Made by a program: the position numbers and the translations under genes
NCBI GenBank assembly: GCA_963664655.2
Contig: CAXXHM010000001.1
Coordinates: 992,001 to 1,056,000 of the forward strand
Direction of reading: 5' to 3'
Source: Desulfospira sp963664655
GTDB taxonomy: Bacteria > Desulfobacterota > Desulfobacteria > Desulfobacterales > Desulfobacteraceae
Length of the DNA: 64,000 nucleotides
Shown: piece after piece, positions 51,376 to 61,600 of the stretch
Layout: each line of letters begins with the position of its first letter
How positions within the stretch are numbered: position 1 is the stretch's first letter
Notes under the pieces: generated by a model
Told to the model about the DNA's origin: nothing
Databases searched by the model: none
Seen by the model: only the letters and a program-made list of their open reading frames with translations

Positions 51376-53117
51376 ACCTGATTCTTCCCTACTTTAAAAA
51401 AAACATTGATAAAATTCTTCTGGGAGTGGTCTGCATGATCCTGGTGGACGGGGCACAGATCCTGATCCCCCAGATTATCAAAAAAGCCGTGGACACCCTT
51501 GCCCAGTCCCGAATGGACCCGTCCGCCCTGATGGCCCAGTCCGCCGTCATCTTTGCCCTGGCCATTGCCATGGCCCTGCTCCGGTATGTCTGGCGGGTCC
51601 TTCTCATGGGCAGTGCCAGGGATGTTGAAACCGGTTTGCGGGGCCAGTTGTTCAGCCATATTCTAAACCTTTCACCCCGCTTTTTTGACCAGACCCGGAC
51701 CGGGGATATCATGTCCCATGCCACCTCGGATATCAACCATGTGCGCATGGCCTTTGGATTCGGCATTATTGTCCTGGTGGACACCCTTCTCATGGGCGGG
51801 GCCACATTGGGAATCATGATCCTAACCCACCCGAAGCTTACGCTCCTTTCCATGCTCCCCATGCCATTTCTCATCTATTTTACCAAGATCCTGGGACGCA
51901 AAATGCACGACTTTCACAAAACCGCCCAGGAATCCCTTTCCATGCTCACGGAAATGGTCAGGGAAAGTTTTTTCGGGATCCGGGTCATCAAGGTGTTTAA
52001 CTTTGAACCGGCGGCAGATAAAAAGCTGGCCCTTGCCGCCGGGGATTATTTCACCAGAAATCTGAAACGGGCGGTTGTCACCGCATTGTTAAAGCCGTTA
52101 ATGATCTTTTTTTTCAACCTCTCCACCCTGGTCATTATCGGTTACGGGGGAGTTCTGGTCATGGAACAACAGCTTACCCCCGGTGAACTGGTGGCCTTTC
52201 TCCAGTACATGGGGCTTCTGGCCTGGCCGGCCATTGCTATTGGCTGGATGATTAACCTGTACCAGCGGGGCATGGCCTCTTTAAAACGGATCGGCACCCT
52301 TCTGGAAGCCCGCCCTGAGATCATGGGTTCAGATGATCCGGCCCGCCGGGCCGGTCTTAAAGGAGACATGGTGTTTGAAAACGCCTGTTTTGAATACACG
52401 GCGGCCGTTCCGGTCCTGTCGGACATCAGCCTTGCCGTAAAGCCGGGCATGCCCGTGGGCATCACAGGCCCTCCGGGATCTGGAAAAACCAGCCTGGTTC
52501 AGCTCATTGCCGGACTGTATCCTTTAACCAAGGGACGGCTTCTTATTGATGGCCGTGATATTGGTGAATTTCAACCCAATGACTTGAGAAGACAAATCAA
52601 TTTCATGTCCCAGGAACCATTTTTATTTTCCGGAACCCTGAAGGAAAACATTCTCATGGGCCGGGACATTAAAGGCCCTGACTTAGACCGGATTATCAAT
52701 ATCTGCGATCTTGCCCGGACCATTGACCGGATGCCGGACAAGCTGGATACCGTGGTGGGAGAACGGGGGGTGACCCTGTCCGGGGGGCAGAAACAGCGCC
52801 TGGCCCTGGCAAGGACCCTGGCAGCCCCGGCACCCGTTACCATCCTGGATGACCCGGTAAGCCAGCTCGATATTGATACGGCCCAGAAGGTTATGGCCGG
52901 CATCACCGCAGAATTTAAGAAAATGAGCCCCTGCCCCAGCCTGATCATCATCTCCCACAGGCTTTCGGCCCTGGCAGAATGTGAACGGATTTTTATTCTC
53001 GATAACGGGCGGATCACGGACCAGGGAAGGCATGAGGACCTGATCCGGACCAGCCGGTATTACCGGAAAACCTTCAACATCCAGCAGTTCGAAAAAGAGG
53101 CGGCCGCCCATGAATAA
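51372..53117 (+). CDS. ABC exporter half, degenerate ATP site
   Basis: 581 residues: six helices in the first 300 and a nucleotide-binding domain with Walker A GPPGSGKTS (near 367), signature LSGGQKQRLALAR and Walker B VTILDDPVS, where Asp takes the place of the catalytic Glu. Such loss is known in heterodimeric exporters, where one of two sites hydrolyses poorly. Partner is the next gene. Substrate unknown. Confidence 0.92.
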   Translation: MNLILPYFKKNIDKILLGVVCMILVDGAQILIPQIIKKAVDTLAQSRMDPSALMAQSAVIFALAIAMALLRYVWRVLLMGSARDVETGLRGQLFSHILNLSPRFFDQTRTGDIMSHATSDINHVRMAFGFGIIVLVDTLLMGGATLGIMILTHPKLTLLSMLPMPFLIYFTKILGRKMHDFHKTAQESLSMLTEMVRESFFGIRVIKVFNFEPAADKKLALAAGDYFTRNLKRAVVTALLKPLMIFFFNLSTLVIIGYGGVLVMEQQLTPGELVAFLQYMGLLAWPAIAIGWMINLYQRGMASLKRIGTLLEARPEIMGSDDPARRAGLKGDMVFENACFEYTAAVPVLSDISLAVKPGMPVGITGPPGSGKTSLVQLIAGLYPLTKGRLLIDGRDIGEFQPNDLRRQINFMSQEPFLFSGTLKENILMGRDIKGPDLDRIINICDLARTIDRMPDKLDTVVGERGVTLSGGQKQRLALARTLAAPAPVTILDDPVSQLDIDTAQKVMAGITAEFKKMSPCPSLIIISHRLSALAECERIFILDNGRITDQGRHEDLIRTSRYYRKTFNIQQFEKEAAAHE

Positions 53118-54915
53118 CCCCGCCTTTGAAGAAAAAGAGGTCAAGCTGGCCAACACGGCCCTTGCCCGGGCCCTGTGGCCCTATATCCGGCCCTATGCCT
53201 GGATGCTGCTGGTCTCCTCATTTCTGGCCCTGGCCGTTACCGGTTTTGAACTGATCATTCCCCTGTTGATTCAAAAGGCCCTGGACGGGTTTATTCTGCC
53301 GGCAGGCCCGGTCCCCGGCACCCGATTCTTCGGCATTGAGTTTACGACATTCAAAGGTTTTGGCCTTCTTTTTTTGGGCCTGGTCCTGGCCGAGTTCGGC
53401 ATCAGTTTTTTCCAGACCCTGTTCATGGAGTATACCGGTCAGAAAATCATTTTAAACCTGCGGTGCCGCCTGTTTTCCCATATGTCCCGGCTGCCCGTGG
53501 CCTACTTTGACAAAAACGCCAGCGGCCGGCTGGTGTCAAGGGTAGCCTCAGACATTGAAAACATGAACGAAATGTTCACATCGGTCCTGATATTCATGGC
53601 CAAGGACATGGTTCTCATGGCCGGGGGCATAGCGGCCATGATTTATCTTGCCCCGGGGGCGGCCCTGCCCCTCGCGGGGACGGTTCCCATTATCCTGGCA
53701 GCGGCCATCCTCTTTTCAAGGGCGGCAAGGGGGGCCTTCAGAACCATCCGGCAGAAAATCGGAGAAATCAACCACCAGTTTTCAGAGGCCGTTACCGGCA
53801 TTAAAGTGATCCAGACCATTCCGGCCGGCCCCGCCTTTATCCGGCGGTTCAACCGCCTCAACCGGGCACATTTCAGGGCCGCCCTGTTTCAGATCAAGCT
53901 GTTTGCCCTGTTCATGCCCTTTATCGGATTCATGGCCACGGCCATGACCGCGGGCATGCTGTGGAAAGGCGGCTCCTCCGTCATGGAAAACGCCATGACC
54001 ATTGGGGAACTGACCGCCGCTTTAACCTACATTAAAATATTTTTCCGCCCCCTAAGGGAGCTTGCCGAAAAGTTCAACCTGCTCCAGAACGCCCTGGCCT
54101 CGGGCGAGCGGATCGTTACGGTGTTAAACCAGCACCCGGCCGGAGCCACAGGCCATGCGCCCCTGAAAACGGCCCCTAACCCCATTGACAACATCACCCG
54201 GGTTGAATTTAACCATATCCGGTTTTCTTACCAAAAAGGGACCCCGGTATTACAGGACATCTCCTTTTGCCTTGAACAGGGAAAATCCTTGGGCATCGCC
54301 GGCCGGACCGGGGCGGGGAAAAGCTCGATCATCAACCTGTTGACTGGATTTTACCCGCCGGATTCAGGCCGGATTCTCATTAACGGAACCGACCTTGGAA
54401 GGCTTGACATCGCAGCGGTCAGGGCCAGAACCGCCCTGGTCATGCAGGACCCCATCCTGTTTTCCGGAACCATCCGGGACAATATCCGCCCCTGGGGAAC
54501 CGACCTTGGCGATGCCCTTCTTGAATCCGCCCTGGACAAGGCGGGATGCCGGTTTCTGTCTGAAAAATTTAAGGGTCTTGACACGGAACTCAAAGAGGGG
54601 GGCAGCCCGCTGTCCAGCGGAGAAAAGCAGCTGGTCTGCATTGCCCGGGCCTTTGCCGTTGACCCGGATCTGATCATCTTTGACGAGGCCACCTCTTACA
54701 TGGATTCGGCGTCTGAACAGGCCATTCACCAGGCCATGGAAAAACTGCTTTACAACCGGATGTCCATCCTCATCGCCCACCGCCTGTCCACCATCCGCAA
54801 CTGCGACACCATCCTGCTGCTGTCCAAGGGGACCATCCGGGAACAGGGCTCCCACCAGGAGCTGGTGGATCTTGGCGGGGAATATTTCCATCTGCTGCAA
54901 AAAGAGAATATATAG
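53110..54915 (+). CDS. ABC exporter half, catalytic ATP site
   Basis: 601 residues with the same plan: membrane region to about 325, Walker A GRTGAGKSS, Walker B LIIFDEATS with the catalytic Glu, but a variant signature LSSGEKQLVCIAR. This variant signature would face the degenerate Walker B of the first subunit, exactly the asymmetric arrangement of MdlAB/TM287-288-like transporters. Overlaps its partner by 8 bases. Confidence 0.93.
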   Translation: MNNPAFEEKEVKLANTALARALWPYIRPYAWMLLVSSFLALAVTGFELIIPLLIQKALDGFILPAGPVPGTRFFGIEFTTFKGFGLLFLGLVLAEFGISFFQTLFMEYTGQKIILNLRCRLFSHMSRLPVAYFDKNASGRLVSRVASDIENMNEMFTSVLIFMAKDMVLMAGGIAAMIYLAPGAALPLAGTVPIILAAAILFSRAARGAFRTIRQKIGEINHQFSEAVTGIKVIQTIPAGPAFIRRFNRLNRAHFRAALFQIKLFALFMPFIGFMATAMTAGMLWKGGSSVMENAMTIGELTAALTYIKIFFRPLRELAEKFNLLQNALASGERIVTVLNQHPAGATGHAPLKTAPNPIDNITRVEFNHIRFSYQKGTPVLQDISFCLEQGKSLGIAGRTGAGKSSIINLLTGFYPPDSGRILINGTDLGRLDIAAVRARTALVMQDPILFSGTIRDNIRPWGTDLGDALLESALDKAGCRFLSEKFKGLDTELKEGGSPLSSGEKQLVCIARAFAVDPDLIIFDEATSYMDSASEQAIHQAMEKLLYNRMSILIAHRLSTIRNCDTILLLSKGTIREQGSHQELVDLGGEYFHLLQKENI

Positions 54916-55468
54916 ATGGACTGGGCCGTATGGAAATACCGGGAATAAACATTGATGATGACCAAATCCTTAATAAGTCATGCCTTTTATGATATTTCTT
55001 GCAAAACAAATCGACCGCCTATATACAATAGATGGCAGCGTATAAGAATTTTCAATTTGCAAAAAGGTGAAACGCGAATAACATTACCGTGAATTGAAGC
55101 ATCAGTTTCACAATTTGTGTTAAAGAATTATGCTTTTTGAAAGGTCTCTTGTGAATTAAGAATAGGAATTGGCAGGTTATAAATAACAGCCATGGGCTGG
55201 CTTGGTCTATCAACACCCGGGTCCAACCCGCAACAAAACACGAAAGCAATTTAACAACTTATTGGGACTTTCATATAAACGGCCACGGGCCGTTTTGGTT
55301 ATCCAACCAAGAGCCGCCCACAACAAATATTGAAAGCCTTCTCAGGACGTTAGTGAGACTTTCTTATAAAAAGCTATATGTTCATAACATGGGAAAGCCG
55401 GGCTCTATAGGGCCAGTACTACCCTGTCGCCGGGCAATCATTAACCGTGAAAACCTGAAGGATGCCGA
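54916..55468. other. Intergenic region before the beta-helix gene
   Basis: 553 bp; contains the inverted two-hairpin repeat (55266-55369), then a short hairpin ATGTT-CAT-AACAT at 55379-55391 and the sequence GGAAAGCCGGGC. No gene in the first 350 bases, which are A/T-richer than the ABC genes. Confidence 0.6.
55266..55369 (-). repeat. Two-hairpin dispersed repeat, inverted copy
   Basis: The seventh copy, on the other strand: GGACTTTCATATAAACGGCC at one edge and GTGAGACTTTCTTATA at the other, with TTGGTTATCCAACCAAGAG as the central stem. It lies about 100 bases upstream of the beta-helix gene. Confidence 0.85.
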
Positions 55469-58400
55469 ATGTTATCTGTTTATAGAACGATTAAACTGTC
55501 ATACCTGCTGCTTTTTCTTTGCTCAACTGTTGTTCCAACTTTTGCTTCAGAAACAACGAACTTCTCTTATGATGATAAAGGACGGCTAATCAAGGTATCC
55601 TTTGAGAGCGGTACAACACTTGACTACACTTATGACCTGACTGGAAACAGGTTATACACATCAAGTGATAACAGCCCTCCGGAGAGCATAGATGTCGTCT
55701 CCCCGCAACCCCAATCTATTGATGTAGAATCTGACCAACCCGAATTAAGCTGGGTTGCTGTTGACCCCGATTCAAATGATACGCTCACTTATTATGTGTA
55801 TTTTGGTCTTAATGAGGAACCGGAACTGTATGCAACGGTTGAGCAACCCTTTCTTATGGTTCAGGAGCGGTTAAATTCTTTAGATACATATTATTGGAAG
55901 GTTTTGGTTAAAGATAACCATAATAACTCGATAGAAAGCCCCGTATGGAGCTTTACGACTGAAAACTCAATTCCTGACCAGGTGAAAATCACCGCCCCGA
56001 GTGACAACAATGAAATCGTTCCCGGAACCATCACCCTGATTTGGGAAAAGGTCGTTGACCCTGACCCGGACGATACCATTTCATATGATATCTATTTTGG
56101 GGAGACCCAGGACCCTTCCTTGATTGAGGAAGGTTATTCAGAAACCACCTATAACATGGATTCCTTGGAAGCCTCCAAAACGTATTATTGGAAAATCGTG
56201 GCCAAGGACAACCACGGATTAAGTTGTTCAAGCGATGTGTTTTTGTTCAACACTCTGGCGCATGAAGCCCTGGTGATTGATTTTACACAAATTAATGAAG
56301 ATACTACCTTAACAAAGGAAGACGGCCCATATGTGATTAACAGCTCCGTAACCATTGCCGATGGGGTAACTCTTACCATAGAACCCGGAACAATTATGAA
56401 ATTTGGGAATGGGGCCGCGTTGATAATAAGAGGGGATCTGAACTTTTCCGGGACGGAAGAAAACCCGGTGGTTTTTACATCCATTTATGATGATCATTAT
56501 GGCGGAGACACAAATGGTGACGGGAATGCAACCACCCCTGATGCCGGTGACTGGCAGGGGATTCAATTTTATGATGACGATGGGAACTCTATCCTGCAAT
56601 ACGCAAAAATACAATATGCCTCTCAATCTATCTACATTAAGAACAGCTCTCCAATCATCAGCTACATACAAATTACAAAAAGTGCGACCGAGGGAATTTA
56701 CGTTTACTCCGGGTCTCCTGAATTCAGTAATTTGTTGATTGAAGAATCTGGAAACTACGGCATCTATGTCTATGGTGGAACTTCAAATATTCAAGACAGC
56801 AGTTTCAGCGCAAATGGGAATTATGATATTTATATATTCTCTTCCCAAACCCCCACTGTTACCGGAAATACCCTTGAAAATGGAATCATGGTATACAACA
56901 CCTGCCTGGAGACCTTTTCCGGAAATACCATCAATCTAAACCCCGATTATCCCCTCCAGGTTCACCCGGATAATGTAGGGGATATTCTGGCACTGAATAC
57001 CCTCAACAATCTAAATGGAAATTCCGTAATAAACTTGACCACGGGAACCGTTACCAAAGATGCCACCTGGACGGATTCCTTTATTTACAATATTCTTGGC
57101 AGCATCACGGTAAAAGGCACTGACGGAGATGACAGCGTTACCAGTTTGACCTTGACAGCCGGAGCCCAATTAAAATTTGCTGCAAATCTTTACCTTTACA
57201 TGTATGTAGGGAGCAGCTCCGGAGACCCCGGCGCATTAATCTGCCAGGGGACAGTTGATGATCCCGTCATATTTACCTCCAATGCGGATGAACCTGACGC
57301 CGGAGACTGGGGCGGCTTGTATTTCTATAACACAACAGATGACGATCTCACGGTTTTAGAATATTGCCATGTCCAATATGCGGGGTTGTCTGGTGGCCAG
57401 GCCGTGTATATGTACAATTCCTCTCCTGAAATATCATATACCGGTATAAGTAACAGCCTGGGATATGGGATTTATTCCAAGAATGGTTCTTCCGAGTTCA
57501 ATAATTTGGTCATTGAGAACTGCGAAAGCTACGGAATCTTTGTCTATGGCGGGACTGCGAATATCCAGGACAGCAGTTTCAGCGCAAATGGGAATTATGA
57601 TATTTATATATTCTCTTCCCAGACCCCCACTGTTACCGGAAATACCTTTGAAAACGGGATCATGGTATACAACACATACCTGGAGATCTTTTCCGGAAAT
57701 ACCATCAATCTTAACTCCGAATATCCCCTCCAGGTTCACCCGGATAATATAGGGGATATTCTGGAACTGAATACCCTCAACAATCTAAATGGAAATTCCG
57801 TAATAAACTTGACCACGGGAACCGTTACCAAAGACGCCACCTGGACGGATTCCTTTATTTACAATATTCTTGGCAGCATCACGGTAAAAGGCACTGACGG
57901 AGATGACAGCGTTACCAGTTTGACCTTGACAGCCGGAGCCCAATTAAAATTTGCTGCAAATCTTTACCTTTACATGTATGTAGGGAGCAGCTCTGGAGAC
58001 CCCGGTGCATTAGTCGCTCAGGGGACAGTTGATGATCCCGTCATATTTACCTCCAATGCGGATGAACCTGACGCCGGAGACTGGGGCGGCTTGTATTTCT
58101 ATAACACGACAGATGATGACCTCACGGTTTTAGAGTACTGCGATATCCAATATGCGGGATTGTCTGGCGGGCAGGCCATCTATATGTACCATTCTTCTCC
58201 TGATATATCTCATACTGATATAAGCGACAGCCTGGGATACGGTATTAACATCTACGACGGAGAACCATTGATCAGCAACTCTGTTATCAGCGATTGCACA
58301 AACTATGGCATCTACATGCGTTCAGGCTATGCAAGCATATTGCAGTCAACCATAAAAAATTGTGAAGCTACAGGGGTATATGTTATCGGAGGGACACTGG

Positions 58401-58600
58401 ATATAAATTACTCCACCATCATAGACAATTCCGGCTACGGCGTCTTTAACAACACTTCAACTCCTGTTGATGCCACTGACAACTGGTGGGGAGATGCATC
58501 CGGGCCGTTCCATGCAGATACCAACCCAAATGGCACAGGAAGTCCGGTTTCCGATAATGTTGAATTCGATCCGTGGCTCAATGAAGAACCGGCCGAATGA
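55469..58600 (+). CDS. Secreted beta-helix protein with internal duplication
   Basis: 1043 residues; signal peptide to about residue 27 (TFAS). It begins with one YD (RHS-type) repeat (FSYDDKGRLIKVSFESG, YTYDLTGNR), then two fibronectin-III-like domains (about 70-165, 170-265), then a parallel beta-helix to the end, closing with NWWGDASGPFH and the DNVEFDPWL ending typical of such helices. Residues about 443-634 and 701-892 are nearly the same, 258 residues apart, matching a 774-bp tandem DNA repeat. GAAGGA precedes the ATG. Probably a surface or extracellular protein; its function is not known. Confidence 0.8.
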   Translation: MLSVYRTIKLSYLLLFLCSTVVPTFASETTNFSYDDKGRLIKVSFESGTTLDYTYDLTGNRLYTSSDNSPPESIDVVSPQPQSIDVESDQPELSWVAVDPDSNDTLTYYVYFGLNEEPELYATVEQPFLMVQERLNSLDTYYWKVLVKDNHNNSIESPVWSFTTENSIPDQVKITAPSDNNEIVPGTITLIWEKVVDPDPDDTISYDIYFGETQDPSLIEEGYSETTYNMDSLEASKTYYWKIVAKDNHGLSCSSDVFLFNTLAHEALVIDFTQINEDTTLTKEDGPYVINSSVTIADGVTLTIEPGTIMKFGNGAALIIRGDLNFSGTEENPVVFTSIYDDHYGGDTNGDGNATTPDAGDWQGIQFYDDDGNSILQYAKIQYASQSIYIKNSSPIISYIQITKSATEGIYVYSGSPEFSNLLIEESGNYGIYVYGGTSNIQDSSFSANGNYDIYIFSSQTPTVTGNTLENGIMVYNTCLETFSGNTINLNPDYPLQVHPDNVGDILALNTLNNLNGNSVINLTTGTVTKDATWTDSFIYNILGSITVKGTDGDDSVTSLTLTAGAQLKFAANLYLYMYVGSSSGDPGALICQGTVDDPVIFTSNADEPDAGDWGGLYFYNTTDDDLTVLEYCHVQYAGLSGGQAVYMYNSSPEISYTGISNSLGYGIYSKNGSSEFNNLVIENCESYGIFVYGGTANIQDSSFSANGNYDIYIFSSQTPTVTGNTFENGIMVYNTYLEIFSGNTINLNSEYPLQVHPDNIGDILELNTLNNLNGNSVINLTTGTVTKDATWTDSFIYNILGSITVKGTDGDDSVTSLTLTAGAQLKFAANLYLYMYVGSSSGDPGALVAQGTVDDPVIFTSNADEPDAGDWGGLYFYNTTDDDLTVLEYCDIQYAGLSGGQAIYMYHSSPDISHTDISDSLGYGINIYDGEPLISNSVISDCTNYGIYMRSGYASILQSTIKNCEATGVYVIGGTLDINYSTIIDNSGYGVFNNTSTPVDATDNWWGDASGPFHADTNPNGTGSPVSDNVEFDPWLNEEPAE
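56795..58144 (+). repeat. 774-bp tandem duplication inside the beta-helix gene
   Basis: Copy 1 near 56795-57370 and copy 2 near 57569-58144 are nearly identical DNA, offset exactly 774 bp (258 codons), with more diverged similarity on either side. The high identity, including third-codon positions, points to a recent duplication or gene conversion. Confidence 0.88.
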
Positions 58601-58635
58601 TAATGTATTCCACCGATTAGTTATTTGGAGATGCT

Positions 58636-61600
58636 ATGCTATTTAGAAATTTGATTTTCATATCTCTACTCAAAGGCGTTTCTGGTGCAATAGTTTATTT
58701 TATTGTTATTGCTTGCTGCGGGTTATTGTCAGCTAATACATCCCTTGCCGGGGGATGGGTTGAGCACAGCAACGATTGTGAGGTGAGCCGCCCAACCTCC
58801 TTTTCAGAGTCAGAATTTGAAGTGCTAAACAAACAGGAATGCGCAATAGCTTTATATCATCCAGGACGGTTTGTATACAGCAGGGTAGAATATCTCTATG
58901 AAAAAGATGGGGCTCAGTTTAAAGTTGTTGAGCAAGCAACTTGCGGTGGTGAGAATGAGGTAATAGTTGACGGAGCCATCAATCCGGATCCCAATCCTAT
59001 ATCCACGTATGATGTGGCCGGAGCATCACAAGGATATATAAGCTATGAATTGAATACCTGTATCCTCCCGGCCATGGTGGGCTTTCAAGAACGCCAGACC
59101 ACTACAAGCATTATGTCCTGGTCTCCAACAAATATATCAGTCACAACCTATAAGTGGTATGACGGCAGTATAGAGGATTCTGATGGCGATGGCGTTATCG
59201 ACGCCATAGACAATTGCGTAGAAATAATAAACCCAGGTCAATCTGATTATGACCTGGATGGTATCGGTGATGCCTGTGACACAGATACAAATTATTCTGA
59301 TAAAGAGTTGGGGATTAGTACCGATCAGGATAATTGCCATGATAATTTCCAGGGAAATCCGATAAATTTTTTCAATGGGAATAAGTTCGAGTCCCAAGTT
59401 GATTTATTATTCACCTCCCCGTTTAGCGGTGGGATAACCTTCACAAGATATTATAACAGCCAAAGCGCTGTTGATAATGCCATGGGGTACGGATGGTCCC
59501 ATAGTTTTAATTTGATTTTATATAAAAATTTTAACAATTCTGCGGCCCTGATAAAGATTCTGGACAAAACCGGGAGAGGATACTATTTTCAGGATCATGA
59601 TAATGATCAGATTTTTGAAGGGGGCTTTTCAGAAAAATCAACAGTGTCAGTTGGTGACGAATCTTATGTATGGCAGCATGATGATTTATTTTATGGTTTC
59701 GATCCGGATACCGGCAGGCTGATTTCCATAACCGATCAAAATGGCAACATCCAGGCATTGACATATGATTCTGACGGCTTGCTTCAAACCGTTACCGATC
59801 AAGCCTCAGGCAGAATCCTGACATTTTCTTATAATTCTAACGAAAAAATTTCCTATATAACCGGCCCTGTTACCGCATCCGTACCTGATGGCATCTGGGT
59901 ATCCTATGAATATGATGAAAACGGCAACTTGACAGATGTAATCTATGCGGATGATAACAACGGTTCCAATGCTTCCGGATTTGAATACCGGTATGAAGAC
60001 TCAAATGATATCCACAATATGACCGCTAAATATGATTTGGCTGGTCATCTGATTTCATCCTGGTCCTATGACGACCAGGACCGGGCTATAGAAAACGTGA
60101 ACCGGGAAGGTACGGGGGTCTTTATCAATTTTGATGATTCTGAAAATGTGATCGTTACCGATGCCTATGGTGTGTCCAATACCTATGCGATCTCACAGGT
60201 GGCAGGCCGACAAAAAATTATTTCCAAAACAGGTTCATCCAATTGTAATACCTGTAGTTCAGGTATTGTCAGGGCTGAATTTGACCCAGCCACGGGGCTT
60301 CCCACGGAGCGGGAATGGGCCGGTGGACGGATTGATCAATTTCAGGATTATGATTCAAATGCCAACCCCGGCACCTGGGTTATATCTGCCGGTACAGATG
60401 AAGAAAAACGGCTTACTACCACATGGCACCCAACACTATCTGACACCCCCTTGAGCCGGACACAAAAAAGCCTCCTGGCTGATGATGACAATCCGGACCG
60501 GGTCAGGACGATGATCTGGGATTATGATGACCCATCAGCTTCCGGGGACACCTCCGCTCCCAATGAGAACCCCACCGGCCGGGTATACCGGATTATTCAG
60601 CAGGGATATACCCTTAACACCTCAGAAACGGTAACAGCCTTTGAGCATATTACCACCCTGACCTATAACTCCAGGGGCCGGATCCTGAGCATTGACGGTC
60701 CCCTGGACGGTACGGCAGACACCTTTGGGTACACCTATGATGAAGTCGGAAACCTGGCGTCCATCACCAGTCCTGTCTCAGGGTCCATTTTGTTTGAAGA
60801 CTATGATGACGCCGGGAACCCCGGCAGGGTAACCGACCCCAACAATGTGGAAACAACCCTCACCTATGACGGCCGGAACCGGCTGCTGAACACGGTTACG
60901 GATGGAAAGACCGAGTCCAGAACCTATACGGCAGCCGGGCTGGTCAAGACACTGACCGACGGGGCCGGGCGGACGCTTCAGTATGGTTACAACAGCAGCC
61001 ACGGTCTGCCGGAAACGCTTACCAATCCAACCGGGGAGTATGTATCCTATGCCTATGACATCAACTACAACCTGATCTCGGAAACCTTGAACACTGACCA
61101 GGGAATACGGACCTGGTACCTGGGCAGGGATTATGGTGATCCTGCAAGCAACACCAATCTTTCAGCAGGGAAGCCCTGGAAAACCATTGTCCGCAACCAG
61201 GCTGACACAGAAAATCTTGAAACCGAATATGAATACGCCAACGGCAACCTGACCCAAATGACCGGACCCTCGGGGGCCTGGACCGAATATCAGTACGATA
61301 CCCTGAACCGGGTCATCCGGACTGCAGAAAAAGTCAATAATATCGATAACGCCGTCACTACCTACGGGTATGATGCGCTTAATAACCTTGTCCGGGTGAC
61401 CGATGCCAATAATCTGTCCACGCTTTACGTCTATGACGATGCCGGAAACCGGGTAAAAGAAATATCTCCTGACACGGGAACCACGCTTTATACATATGAT
61501 GCGGCCGGAAATCTGAAAACCTTGAAAGCCAATGATGGCCGGACAGTCACCTATAATTACGACAATCAGTCCCGGCTGACCGGGGTTGCCTATGAAGACA

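Noticed and set aside
55379..55440. Resemblance to a GEMM (c-di-GMP/cGAMP) riboswitch: small hairpin, GGAAAGCC and GCCGGGC upstream of the secreted beta-helix gene
   Set aside because: The conserved CGCA..GCAAACC 5' strand and the ACGCAAAGCC element are absent, and the pairing does not fit. A covariance-model search would settle it.
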